Below are positions 1 to 8,868 of a stretch of 64,000 nucleotides of DNA, in pieces. Location of the stretch: positions 1-64,000 of the forward strand of contig NZ_JADEVZ010000022.1 in assembly GCF_015207875.1 (NCBI RefSeq), given 5' to 3'. The notes under the pieces were generated by a model. The model searched no databases, was not told the DNA's origin, and saw only the letters and a list, made by a program, of their open reading frames with translations. The position numbers and the translations under genes are program-made. Source of the stretch: Dolichospermum sp. LEGE 00240. Its GTDB lineage: Bacteria; Cyanobacteriota; Cyanobacteriia; Cyanobacteriales; Nostocaceae. Every line of letters begins with the position of its first letter. Position 1 is the stretch's first letter.

Positions 1-19
1 GGGGTGGGGTTCTTGTACC

Positions 20-370
20 TCATAACATCGGGAAGTGCTGTATAGGACTCCTAACTTTCACTCGTCCAACTTTCGGGTCTTCTACTTCTAAAGTTTCAGT
101 TGCTTCTGTGCAAGTTTCTGGGTCATTGAACTTAAATTTATGACCATGCTTACGAGGTGAGCCTCTTCCTTTGTCAGTATCAGTTTTACCCCATACACAT
201 CTATTAGATGCTAACCGCAATAATAGGTCTGTCTCAGTCTTCTCCGTAGCTTGCACAAATTTGGCATTACCATAGCCTCGGTCATACGCTGCAAGGGGTC
301 TTTTTCCCAACTCACGGGTGACTTGTAAGAGTGGGAATGCGGCTTTACTTGTTGGCGTTTACGCCCTACT
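20..370 (-). pseudogene. Transposase fragment (DDE type), truncated
   Basis: The minus strand encodes the C-terminal part of a cyanobacterial DDE transposase. The recognisable stretch is AAYDRGYGNAKFVQA, then LLLRLASNRCVWG, then a K/H-rich KHGHKFKFNDPETC segment. I recognise this pattern from a family of putative cyanobacterial transposases. The same frame can be read upstream to about 370 before stops appear, and no start codon or N-terminal catalytic region exists. The piece is therefore a decayed insertion-sequence remnant and cannot move itself. No terminal inverted repeats are visible in the window. Confidence 0.6.
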
Positions 371-534
371 CTATCAAGTAATATTAAGTGAATATAAATT
401 TTTGTGAAATGATTAAGTATTGTATATTATACGATATATTTTTTTGACAAAAAATCTTAAAACAATCTAAAGAACTCATTTTTATTTTACAAGATGTCGT
501 ATGTATTCAATATGTCAATATTGAGAATCAACCA

Positions 535-2619
535 GTGCATAAAAAAGTAACATTTCTCATAATTCTTCTAACTTGTTTAGGATTAATTCTCAATCCAGAT
601 ATTGTTAGGGCTGACACTGCTATTTCAGCCAATATCGAAAGTGCTACCAAAGGACAATGGCAAACAGTACCTTTACCTCTAGATAAAAAAGACTGGATGC
701 AAGGTGTGCATACTTCACTATTACCTAACGGTAAAGTATTGATAGTCAATGGCAGCAGTAACCGTAACACATTAGTCCAAGACGGAACAGGAAACAAATT
801 TATTGATGGGGTCAATGGAAGAGATAGTGCAGTAGTCAATAACTCTGCCTTATTTGATCCAAAAACCAATACATTTGAGCGCATTCCTTCACCTCCATCA
901 CTACAAAATGGACAAAGCAACGATCCTTTTTGTTCAGCCAACGTGCATTTACCAGATGGTAACGTTTTATTTATTAGTGGCTCTCATCGCTACTATCCAG
1001 GAGAAAAGTTTGAAGGCTCAAAACAAACCAACCTATACAACTGGGACACGAAAAATCCGCAGAACAATGAAAATCCGCAAGAGCAGACCACACCCTGGTC
1101 TACAGTTGGTTCATTCTTAAAAGAAGGACGTTGGTATCCTAGTCCTATCACCTTAGCCGATGGAAAACTGGTGATTTTTTCCGGTTTGAAATATGACAAA
1201 CCAAATCAGATCACACCTTCCATTGAAATCTTTGACCCCACAACTAAGAACTTTCAATATATTGATCTGACTTACGTAGAAAATAGCCCCTTCAACACCA
1301 AAATTACCTACCAAGACAATTACACCCACAATAATCAACCAGTTTCCAGAACCATAGATGCTTACGATAGCATTGACCTTTATCCCCGCATTTTTCCCAC
1401 TGCGGATGGCAAATTGTTAATCACAGGTGATGGTGCAGGTAAATCCCCACTGGAAATACACGAAAGCAACAAAACCTATTTAATGTCACTCACAAAGGAT
1501 AGCCTGGGTAAATTTTCTGTAAGTTTTGAAATTGGACCCGACAGAAAAGAGATATCCAAAGTTTATGGAACTGGAATCTTAGATCCTAATAAAGAAGGTG
1601 ATGTCTTGTTAATGGGAGGCATCATTGGTACTAATGACATTAACTTTGGTCGTCCTTACCTGGGTAAAAAAGAAAATGGTGCCTTTAAAAAAGATAGCTA
1701 CAATGACAATTTAGCTAAGAAAGGAGTCAGAATTGCTAAGAGTTTAGAACGTTGGTCTGCTCCCAAAAATTCCGACGAAAAAGGGACATGGGAAATCTAC
1801 CCTGATTTTTTCGATAAACCCCGTTCTATGAATCAGGCTGTAATTCTTCCCACTAAACAAATATTGACAGTTAATGGTGGTGAATATGGAGAATATAAAC
1901 CTATTTTTGAACCACTATTGATGACTGCTGATTCATTGTCACCTAGTGGTTATAAAACCGAAGCAATGAGTCCTGGTAAATTCCCCAGGTTGTATCACAA
2001 TAATGCTGTATTATTGCCTGATGCTCGTGTCTTAGTTATTGGTGGTAATCCCAGTCGTGCAGCTAGAAAACAAGATGGAACAGTCCGTGTTGACGTTTTA
2101 CCAGATCCGAAAAATTACTACACAATACCCAAATTATACACAGAACCTCAATTAAAAGACAAATCAGGAGATGTACAAACCTTCGATTTAGACAAGTATT
2201 ACGAAGATCCCAAGACATATTTTGTAGATGATGATCCAGAACCATTTGTCCCCGCAGAAATTTGGCAAGCAGAAATTTTTACTCCTCCTTATTTGTTCAA
2301 AGAAGGACAACGCCCAGAAATTGTCACTGCTCCTAAAACCCTGAAATATGGACAATCAAGCACAGTTTCATTGACAAATGCTACCAGCAAAGGTTCTCTG
2401 GTTCTGACTAAATTAAGTTCAGGAACTCACTCTTTTGATTATGGACAACGGCTGGCAGATTTAAAGATTGAAAATGTCGCAGCAGATAATTCTACTCTCG
2501 ATTTTCAAGCTCCCACAAATGCCAATCTTTATCCACCCGGTTACTACATGATGTTTTACGTCAATGATATTGGCAAGCCCTCGGAAGCCAAGTTCGTAAA
2601 ACTAGAAGCCTCTACATGA
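535..2619 (+). CDS. Secreted galactose/glyoxal oxidase-like copper radical oxidase
   Basis: A 694-residue protein with a signal peptide (about residues 1-26, hydrophobic LIILLTCLGLIL, cleavage near VRA-D), so it acts outside the cytoplasm. Kelch-like beta-propeller repeats fill the middle. The C-terminal Ig-like domain (DUF1929 type) has PPYLF and PPGYYMMFYVND. The residues that build the copper-radical site of galactose/glyoxal oxidases can be placed: Cys133 in DPFCSAN, Tyr201 in GRWYPS (together the Tyr-Cys cofactor), Tyr487-His488 in PRLYHNNA, and His632 in SGTHSFDYGQR. Members of this family oxidise alcohols or aldehydes with O2 and release H2O2; the substrate here is unknown. The start is GTG. 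The DyP peroxidase gene follows 150 bp downstream on the same strand. The 3' end is altered by a 68-bp tandem duplication, which changes only the last residues. Confidence 0.82.
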   Translation: MHKKVTFLIILLTCLGLILNPDIVRADTAISANIESATKGQWQTVPLPLDKKDWMQGVHTSLLPNGKVLIVNGSSNRNTLVQDGTGNKFIDGVNGRDSAVVNNSALFDPKTNTFERIPSPPSLQNGQSNDPFCSANVHLPDGNVLFISGSHRYYPGEKFEGSKQTNLYNWDTKNPQNNENPQEQTTPWSTVGSFLKEGRWYPSPITLADGKLVIFSGLKYDKPNQITPSIEIFDPTTKNFQYIDLTYVENSPFNTKITYQDNYTHNNQPVSRTIDAYDSIDLYPRIFPTADGKLLITGDGAGKSPLEIHESNKTYLMSLTKDSLGKFSVSFEIGPDRKEISKVYGTGILDPNKEGDVLLMGGIIGTNDINFGRPYLGKKENGAFKKDSYNDNLAKKGVRIAKSLERWSAPKNSDEKGTWEIYPDFFDKPRSMNQAVILPTKQILTVNGGEYGEYKPIFEPLLMTADSLSPSGYKTEAMSPGKFPRLYHNNAVLLPDARVLVIGGNPSRAARKQDGTVRVDVLPDPKNYYTIPKLYTEPQLKDKSGDVQTFDLDKYYEDPKTYFVDDDPEPFVPAEIWQAEIFTPPYLFKEGQRPEIVTAPKTLKYGQSSTVSLTNATSKGSLVLTKLSSGTHSFDYGQRLADLKIENVAADNSTLDFQAPTNANLYPPGYYMMFYVNDIGKPSEAKFVKLEAST

Positions 2620-2679
2620 TGTTTTACGTCAATGATATTGGCAAGCCCTCGGAAGCCAAGTTCGTAAAACTAGAAGCCT
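2544..2679 (+). repeat. Exact 68-bp tandem duplication over a stop codon
   Basis: Positions 2544-2611 and 2612-2679 are identical. The unit covers the last codons of the copper oxidase gene. Because 68 is not a multiple of three, the frame shifts at the junction. The protein now ends EAST-stop at 2617-2619, while the second copy keeps the older ending, ...KLEA-stop, at 2678-2680. The identity suggests a recent event. Confidence 0.95.
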
Positions 2680-2769
2680 AGACAGATTCACTACCCTTTC
2701 AATTCACTGTTGCTGTAACTGAATATAGCAACAGTGGATCTACAAACTAAAAAATAGGAACTACCAACA

Positions 2770-4314
2770 ATGGAATTAATGGAACTAACAGAAGCAGATT
2801 TGCAAACACTTCCCGAAGAAGGTATTGATACTGAAAATCCTGGTAAATATGCAGATTTACTCAAGGATTTACAAGGGAATATTCTCCGAGGACATGGAAG
2901 AGATAGTAGTGTGCATTTGTTTCTGCAATTCAAACCTAATCAAGTCCAACAATTAAAAGAATGGATTAGGGGGTTTGCAACGAAAATAACATCTGCTCAG
3001 AAACAAGCAGACGAGGCGAAATTGTACAGAGACAAAAAAATTGCAGGTGATCCATTTGTCAATTTCTTTCTCAGCCGTAAAGGTTATGAGTATTTAGGAT
3101 TTAAACCTTTTCAAATTCCTGGTGATGAATCTTTTCGGTTTGGTATGAAAAACGATACAATCAGAAAATTGTTAGGTGATCCAGTAATTGAAAAATGGGA
3201 CCCAGGATTACAAGAGGAGATTCATGCCTTATTACTAATTGCTGATGATAATGTAGTTAGCCTTTTGCAAACGGTTAATAAGATCACAAGAGAACTCTAT
3301 CGTCTAGCTCAAGTTGTTCATAGAGAAGATGGCTTCATCCTCAAAAATGAAAAAGGTGAGCATATTGAACACTTTGGTTTCGTTGATGGGATTAGTCAAC
3401 CTCTATTCCTCAAAAGAGACATCGAAAAAGCCAAAATCAAGACCTTTGGAAGTTCTTCTGCTACATGGAAAAATAGTAAATGGGATCCCCGCGCCCCTCT
3501 TAGTCTAGTTTTGACCAAAGATCCTAATGGTAAATTGAAAGATAGCTATGGCAGTTATTTAGTTTGTCGAAAACTTGAACAAGATGTGAAGGCATTTATT
3601 AGTGCTGAAAATTTCCTCGCTAAGAATGATCAATCAAACTTACAATTAAATGGCGATAACGAATTAGGTGCAGCATTAATGATGGGACGTTTTCGAGATG
3701 GAACACCATTAACAATGAAAGGTTCGGAATTAAGACGGGCAGAGTTACCAGCTAATACTAAAGCAGGTGAGTTTGACGATTTCAATTATGATGATGATAC
3801 ACAGGGATTAAAATGTCCATTTCATACCCACGTCCGCAAAACTAATCCTAGAGGAGATACAGGACGAGTAGATTCGGCAGGAGAAAGTTTTGATGAAGCT
3901 TTAAGAAAAGAGAGAAACCATAGAATTGCTCGTCGTGCAGTGAGCTATGGGGTAGATTATCAATCATTACCGGATGGGAAGAAGTGGGATCAAGCAGGGT
4001 TTGAACCACCGGTAACCGGTTCAGGATTATTTTTCCTATGTTTTCAAGCTGATATTGCAAATCAATTTAATTTCATGCAAGCTGCTTGGGCTAATGCTAA
4101 TAACTTTGTTGACGTTAATGTGGGAGTAGATCCGATTATTGGTCAAACGCAACCTGGTGATGGTAAGGCAAATCAGGCTAACAGAACGCAAAAATACCCA
4201 CAACAATGGGGGAAAGAAGGAACAACGGCCATAAACCTATTTGATCTTTGGGTACATCTTCAAGGTGGTGAATACTTCTTTGCTCCTAGTATTAGTTGTC
4301 TCCAGAACATTTAA
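2770..4314 (+). CDS. DyP-type peroxidase
   Basis: A 514-residue heme peroxidase of the dye-decolorizing peroxidase family, close in length to the longer (fungal-like) DyP class. The family hallmark GxxDG appears as GFVDGIS (203-209), with Asp206 as the expected acid-base residue. The heme-ligand region is CPFHTHVRKTNPR (349-361), with His354 the likely proximal ligand. The distal Arg is probably Arg389 in ARRAVSYGVDY. No Sec or Tat signal is visible, so it may be cytoplasmic or exported by another route. DyPs use H2O2 to oxidise bulky organic substrates. The gene lies directly after an H2O2-producing type of oxidase and is followed by a strong terminator, so the two may form one transcription unit. 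Confidence 0.88.
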   Translation: MELMELTEADLQTLPEEGIDTENPGKYADLLKDLQGNILRGHGRDSSVHLFLQFKPNQVQQLKEWIRGFATKITSAQKQADEAKLYRDKKIAGDPFVNFFLSRKGYEYLGFKPFQIPGDESFRFGMKNDTIRKLLGDPVIEKWDPGLQEEIHALLLIADDNVVSLLQTVNKITRELYRLAQVVHREDGFILKNEKGEHIEHFGFVDGISQPLFLKRDIEKAKIKTFGSSSATWKNSKWDPRAPLSLVLTKDPNGKLKDSYGSYLVCRKLEQDVKAFISAENFLAKNDQSNLQLNGDNELGAALMMGRFRDGTPLTMKGSELRRAELPANTKAGEFDDFNYDDDTQGLKCPFHTHVRKTNPRGDTGRVDSAGESFDEALRKERNHRIARRAVSYGVDYQSLPDGKKWDQAGFEPPVTGSGLFFLCFQADIANQFNFMQAAWANANNFVDVNVGVDPIIGQTQPGDGKANQANRTQKYPQQWGKEGTTAINLFDLWVHLQGGEYFFAPSISCLQNI

Positions 4315-4344
4315 CTAATTTGCGCTAAGTAAGTTATGAATCTC

Positions 4345-4386
4345 AGATCCCTGACTGCTCCTTCACAAGTCAGGGATCTTTATTAT
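4345..4386 (+). terminator. Rho-independent terminator after DyP gene
   Basis: A perfect 12-bp stem (AGATCCCTGACT at 4345-4356 with its complement at 4368-4379) closes an 11-base loop and runs into a T/A-rich tail. It ends the oxidase-peroxidase unit. A related GATCCCCGACTT hairpin recurs at 45577 and 55616. Confidence 0.8.
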
Positions 4387-4643
4387 ACCAATTTTAGATG
4401 ACGATGTGCTAGATTAAGATAAATTAGCGTTGCTGATTAAGGGTATGGATTTTAGTCTCACGCAAAGGCGCAAAGACGCAAAGTCAAGAGTTTTAAAGGT
4501 TCAATTTGGGAATTTCATACTTCAAATCAGCAACGCTGATAAATTAACCTCGGTGAAAATTACTGTTGCAATTGAGTAAATGCGCCTAGCGGGTTAGAAT
4601 AGTTTTGGTGACAGCCTCTTGTACTGTTCCTTACGAGGCTTTT

Positions 4644-5201
4644 ATGGCAGCAAATCTCAAACAAATAGCCAAGTATCTCGATAATCTTGGTTGGGACTAC
4701 CGTATTGATGAAAAAGAAGACCGGATTATTACAGGTGTTGAAGCTGAAAACATCGAAGATTTCCTCATAGTTGTCCAACTGGATGAGGAAGGAAAATTTT
4801 TTCGGCTGTTTGCACCCCAAGTGCTGGGAGAAGTAAAAGATCATCCCCACAAAGATGCTATCCTCCAGACGATGCTGGCTATTTCCTGGGAAACCAAAAT
4901 GCTGCAATGGGAATATGATCCATCCGATGGTGAAATCCGCGCTATCATCGAATTTCCCCTGGAAGACTCCATGCTCACCGAGAGACAATTTAACCGTTGT
5001 CTGAGCGGATTAATCCAAATTGTGGATACCATTGCCCTCCCGCGGTTGCAAGAGGTAATGGAAACAGGAGAAGATCCGGGCAATCTAGACTTAGGAGAAA
5101 GATTATTGTTGAGTATTCAAGAACAAGCTCCTGGATTATTAGAACTCCTAGAAAAAGCTATGGAAGCCCGGAAAAAGCGCGGTAGTTTTGCCGATGATTA
5201 A
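4644..5201 (+). CDS. YbjN domain-containing protein
   Basis: An acidic, soluble 185-residue protein with the YbjN fold pattern (a CesT/type III secretion chaperone-like alpha/beta layout): YLDNLGWDYRIDEKEDRIITG near the N-terminus, then FLIVVQLDEEGKFFRLFAP. No catalytic motif is seen. Function is unknown; such proteins are thought to act as protein-binding chaperones or regulators. I prefer the ATG at 4644, which has GAGG upstream, over a GTG at 4605 that would add 13 untypical residues. The 250 bases upstream hold only short dispersed repeats such as CGCAAAGACGCAAAG. Confidence 0.7.
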   Translation: MAANLKQIAKYLDNLGWDYRIDEKEDRIITGVEAENIEDFLIVVQLDEEGKFFRLFAPQVLGEVKDHPHKDAILQTMLAISWETKMLQWEYDPSDGEIRAIIEFPLEDSMLTERQFNRCLSGLIQIVDTIALPRLQEVMETGEDPGNLDLGERLLLSIQEQAPGLLELLEKAMEARKKRGSFADD

Positions 5202-5279
5202 GGCGGATAACTACTGAAATCCCTAGACTGCAAAGTGATAACCTGATCATATACTGAAATTTTGTAAGGCTGGATTTTT

Positions 5280-5921
5280 ATGACATCCTATGCAACCTCC
5301 TCTGCTAAAGCAGAAATGAGTGAACTCCGGCGGTTAAAAAGCTTGTTACCCCCAGAATTGCAAAGTTGGGTAACAGTTGAAGGCACGATAGAGGTTAATC
5401 CATCCCTGATTCGTTGCGAAGAGATTGGCAAAGACCAAGTAGAAATTCAAATTGACTTGGTGAAGTGGGATGCTCTCGCAATGGATCAGCGTAATTTGCT
5501 GTTTTGGCACGAAGTTGCTCGCATTCAAAATGACACAATTCCCAAAGATGGTTGGGAAATGGCAGCACTAGCTATTGGTTTGGGTGGTGCTGTAGGTGAG
5601 TTGTGGGTACAAGATGGATTATTGCTAGTATTGGCTTTAGCACTTTGTGGCGTGTCCGGTTGGCGATTATATCAAAAAAATAATGGTGGTAAACAAATTA
5701 AAGAATTGCTGGATGCGGACGAAAAAGCGATCACTCTAGCAACCCGCTTTGGCTATAGTTTACCTAACGCCTATAAAAGTCTTGGTAGTGCCTTAAAAAC
5801 TTTGGTGGAAAACACTCCTAGCAAAGGTCAGCGCTCTCGATATGAAGCCAGACTTTCGGCTCTCAAACGAAGCGCCAACAAGGCTAAAACTAAATCGAGG
5901 AATGAGGATTCAGGTCTTTGA
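5280..5921 (+). CDS. DUF3318 membrane protein
   Basis: A 213-residue protein typical of cyanobacterial DUF3318: an N-terminal soluble part (SELRRLKSLLPPELQSWV), a segment LLFWHEVARIQND, then two adjacent hydrophobic segments (about residues 97-125, AALAIGLGGAVGELW and LLLVLALALCGVSGW), followed by a basic C-terminus. HEVARIQ resembles a short metallopeptidase HExxR-like string, but no full motif is present. Function unknown. It follows the YbjN gene on the same strand by about 80 bp. Confidence 0.75.
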   Translation: MTSYATSSAKAEMSELRRLKSLLPPELQSWVTVEGTIEVNPSLIRCEEIGKDQVEIQIDLVKWDALAMDQRNLLFWHEVARIQNDTIPKDGWEMAALAIGLGGAVGELWVQDGLLLVLALALCGVSGWRLYQKNNGGKQIKELLDADEKAITLATRFGYSLPNAYKSLGSALKTLVENTPSKGQRSRYEARLSALKRSANKAKTKSRNEDSGL

Positions 5922-6775
5922 CACTCTCAGGGCTAAAGCCACTGAGATTCTTGGTTCAACGAGTCGCTTATATCTCAGGTCTAAAGACACCCTCGCTTTA
6001 CGCTTACCGGATGCTCTGGTAAAATCTTCACAGCTAGTGGGTTGGGTGTTGCCCACCCCACAAGGACATGGATTCATCCTCTATCTTCTATTTTCCTCTT
6101 TCTTGCTCCTGACTCCTGCACGCCATATTAAAACTTTATCAAACTTTATTATTTCGCTCATCAAAAATTTTTAAATAACCCAATCGCTGCAATATTTTAT
6201 AATTTAGAAAGTCACACATTACAAAAATACCAGAATCGAATCATTCACCTTCGCAACTAATTAAAACTGCCCATTCTAACTTCTTAACAACTGTACTTTG
6301 GAAGACAATTATTTTTACAAATACCTCTAATTTAGTGTTAGAGACAAGTTATATAGCTTTTCCCAGTCTAATGAAGTACACACCAACTTATTCACTTTTC
6401 CCTGTTCCCTGTTCCTTAAGACGAAAAAACCTTGTACCTCGCTAGTAGGGGAATGGCTATATAGCGATATGGACTTTTTGTAAAATACATTGAGGAAATC
6501 AAAAATCTTTAGGGGCAGGGTTTTCTTGCTCTTGATTGTATCACATCCGATTTTTTTTCCTGGGGGGAAACTTTAAATCCATACCTACGGATTCTAAATA
6601 GATCCGACATATTCACAACAGCAAAAACTTTATAAATCGCTGTGATTGTGAAGCTTTATTGGTGATATTTTCTCTAATCTTTAAAGATCTACCAACTTGT
6701 GCTTCATCAGACAGATTAAAGGTAAGGTTAATTGTTTTTCTAAAGCAAAATAACGTTGAGCAAATTAGATTATAT
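5922..6775. other. Intergenic region without recognisable genes
   Basis: About 850 bases of AT-rich sequence with stops in all frames except short unsupported ones. I see no RNA gene. The 3' half should hold the promoter of the STAS-transferase gene, but no clear sigma-factor boxes stand out. Confidence 0.6.
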
Positions 6776-7825
6776 ATGGCAACTAAAGTCCAGATTTTTA
6801 TGAGTAGCCAACCTATATCAGTAGATTTTTCAGTGACTTATTTAGAAGACGCAGCAATCTTGCAAGTTCCAGTGAGATTAACTGTGCTTGAAGCTGTCAA
6901 TTTTAAACAAACTTGCCAAAACCTAATTCAAGCGGATGTACCACCTGGGCAAATTTTCATTGATTTTCAAAATACTACTTTTATGGACAGTAGTGGTTTA
7001 GGTTCTTTGGTTAGTAACTTTAAAAATTCTCAAGAAAAGGGAATTAAAGTCACATTGCGTCATGTGACACCCCAAGTTATGGCCGTTTTAAATCTGACGG
7101 GACTAGATCAGGTGTTTCCCATTGAGTCTCTTCACAACCTCAGATTAATCGCAACAGATAATTTAACAGATGCCGGAAAAAATAATTCTCGCAAAGTAGA
7201 TCCACTTCCCCAAACTCATAACTCCGTAGCATCTTGGATGAAACGGGCCATTGATATTGTCGGATCATTAGTGGGATTAGTAATTACATCTGTTTTATTT
7301 ATTCCCATAGCGATCGCCATTCAAATTGATGATCCCGGTCCGATTTTATTTCGGCAAACCCGTTGCGGCTGGATGGGTAAGCGGTTTGCAATTTGGAAAT
7401 TTCGCTCTATGTGTGTAGATGCCGAAGCCAGAAAATCCCAAATTAAAAACCAAGCCGAAGGTGCTTTCTTTAAAAACGATAATGATCCCCGAATTACTAA
7501 AGTAGGTAAATTTTTACGCCGTACCAGTCTCGATGAACTACCTCAATTTTGGAATGTTCTCAAAGGAGAAATGAGTTTAGTCGGGACTCGACCACCGACA
7601 CCCGATGAAGTAGAACGCTATGAAGTCCCAGAATGGCAACGTTTTGACGTGAAACCTGGCATGACTGGTGAATGGCAAGTTAACGGTCGCTCTAAAGTTC
7701 GGAGTTTTGAAGATGTGATTCGGTTAGATTTACAGTATCAGCAAAATTGGACTTTAGTTTACGATTTAAAGTTAATTTTCAAAACAATCACCATTTTGTT
7801 TAATAAAAACAGTGGGGCTGTTTAG
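6776..7825 (+). CDS. STAS domain-sugar phosphotransferase fusion
   Basis: A two-domain protein of 349 residues. Residues 17-125 form a STAS (anti-sigma antagonist-like) domain with the phosphorylatable-serine motif DSSGLGSL (71-78). Residues 154-349 form a polyprenyl-phosphate sugar-phosphate transferase (WcaJ/PglC family): KRAIDIVGS, a membrane segment (161-183), DDPGPILFRQTRCG, KFRSM (208-212), the catalytic Asp-Glu pair in SLDELPQFWNVLKGEMSLVG (251-270), then PGMTGEWQVNGRS. The transferase normally starts exopolysaccharide or glycan assembly at the inner membrane; the STAS part suggests control by a partner-switching system. The usual VGPRP motif reads VGTRP. ATGs at 6776 and 6800 are both plausible starts. 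No other glycan genes are adjacent. Confidence 0.82.
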   Translation: MATKVQIFMSSQPISVDFSVTYLEDAAILQVPVRLTVLEAVNFKQTCQNLIQADVPPGQIFIDFQNTTFMDSSGLGSLVSNFKNSQEKGIKVTLRHVTPQVMAVLNLTGLDQVFPIESLHNLRLIATDNLTDAGKNNSRKVDPLPQTHNSVASWMKRAIDIVGSLVGLVITSVLFIPIAIAIQIDDPGPILFRQTRCGWMGKRFAIWKFRSMCVDAEARKSQIKNQAEGAFFKNDNDPRITKVGKFLRRTSLDELPQFWNVLKGEMSLVGTRPPTPDEVERYEVPEWQRFDVKPGMTGEWQVNGRSKVRSFEDVIRLDLQYQQNWTLVYDLKLIFKTITILFNKNSGAV

Positions 7826-7855
7826 ATTATAAGGGAAATGCCGAAAACCCTTGAA

Positions 7856-7882
7856 GATGTAGCTGACTTAGGAAGCTACATC
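7856..7882 (+). terminator. Hairpin after STAS-transferase gene
   Basis: A 9-bp stem GATGTAGCT (7856-7864) pairs with AGCTACATC (7874-7882) 30 bp after the stop codon. There is no long T-run, so termination efficiency is uncertain. Confidence 0.45.
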
Positions 7883-7894
7883 TGTGCTTTAGAC

Positions 7895-8166
7895 AAGGGA
7901 TGAAGGCTAGAGGCTTTCCTTTATCCTGCATTGATTTTAATCCATATTCGTGATACAACTATATTGTCACTAAAGACGTAAAAAGCTACCGAAAGACTCT
8001 CGGAAAGTTACGCTTGTCAGATATGATTTCGCCCGCCAGATCCAACGAAATCAGGGCAAGAACCCAAATATTTAAGGAACCCTGCCTGAAACTGGGATAA
8101 CTGAGGGATATAGACTGAAACTCTCTATAGAATCTCCGCGTCTTTAGACCGGAGAGTGTCAACTAC
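7895..8166 (+). other. Structured non-coding element, possible IS200/IS605-type end
   Basis: No open frame, but several inverted pairs: GGATGAAGG/CCTTTATCC at 7898-7926, CGAAAGACTCTCGG near 7990, GGGC-rich pairs at 8030-8090, and TCTCCG (8133-8138)/CGGAGA (8150-8155) followed by GTGTCAA. The last hairpin plus GTGTCAA resembles, from memory, right ends of cyanobacterial IS200/IS605 (TnpB) elements. It could be a solo end, a miniature element or an independent small RNA. No tnpA or tnpB is present. Confidence 0.3.
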
Positions 8167-8264
8167 TCCTAAACTAAATTCACAAATTTATCTAGGCAAT
8201 TTACCCAAGTCACCAATCGGCTTGGGCTGATTTTTTTTCAGTTTAATTATATTTGTTGTTGTGT

Positions 8265-8600
8265 GCGATCGCCTACAACAACCTACCTGATTCCTGCGGA
8301 GCGCTTCGCTAACGCACTCTCTCAATCCCCGAACAGCGAACTGACAAGTCGGCACTTGCGCGATCGCATCCTTCAAAAACCCAATATACCTTTTTTAACA
8401 AACCACAAAGCATCGAAGAACACGAGAGAGCGTTAATTTGTGATATTATAGATAAATTTATGATCCTCTAAAAGATAGTAAGATAGTGAAAAATAAATAT
8501 TTTGATGTTAAATACTGCTTGCAGCAGCGCTTCGCTATCGTACCCTTCAACTTCTCCAATAGCGATCGCAATGTGATGTTATGAATAAGTTTTTGATAGA
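8265..8600. repeat. HIP1-type repeats plus truncated copy of a DUF433 cassette start
   Basis: Holds several HIP1-related inserts (8290-8370, 8515-8575). It also holds a second copy of the leader of the gene at 8631: the segment ending TAGTGAAAAATAAATATTTT with ATGTTAAAT at 8505-8513 matches the sequence before and over the start at 8631. This copy is cut off after three codons by a repeat insert, so it is the stump of a duplicated antitoxin gene. Confidence 0.6.
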
Positions 8601-8630
8601 ATCAAACATAGTGAAGAACAAATATTTTTT

Positions 8631-8861
8631 ATGTTAAATTTAGAAAGAATTACATTTGATCCGCAAATCATGGCAGGACAAGCTTGTATTCGGGGGATGC
8701 GAATACCTGTTTCTTTAGTGGTAAATTTAGTAGCTAATGGAAAACCACTAGAGGAGATTTTAGAAGAATATCCTGATTTAGAAGCTGATGATATTCGTCA
8801 ATCTTTGCTTTATGCAGCATGGTTGACTCAAGAAAGGGTTTATTCTTTTAAAACTGCGTAA
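8631..8861 (+). CDS. DUF433 family antitoxin
   Basis: A 76-residue DUF433 protein (VapB45-like antitoxin): RITFDPQIMAGQACIRGMRIPVSLVVNLVANG, then EEYPDLEADDIRQSLLYAAW. The family forms a winged-helix-like DNA-binding antitoxin that normally precedes a DUF5615 PIN-like toxin gene. Here the partner at 8869 survives only as a short hybrid remnant, so this antitoxin is effectively orphaned. The leader is AT-rich. Confidence 0.85.
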   Translation: MLNLERITFDPQIMAGQACIRGMRIPVSLVVNLVANGKPLEEILEEYPDLEADDIRQSLLYAAWLTQERVYSFKTA

Positions 8862-8868
8862 TATTAAA

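Noticed and set aside
2770-4314. Tat-exported EfeB-type peroxidase
   Set aside because: No twin-arginine or hydrophobic N-terminus is present.
5842-6174. Frame of 110 codons overlapping the DUF3318 gene end
   Set aside because: Shares sequence with DUF3318 in another frame, and its tail has no protein-like features or start signal.
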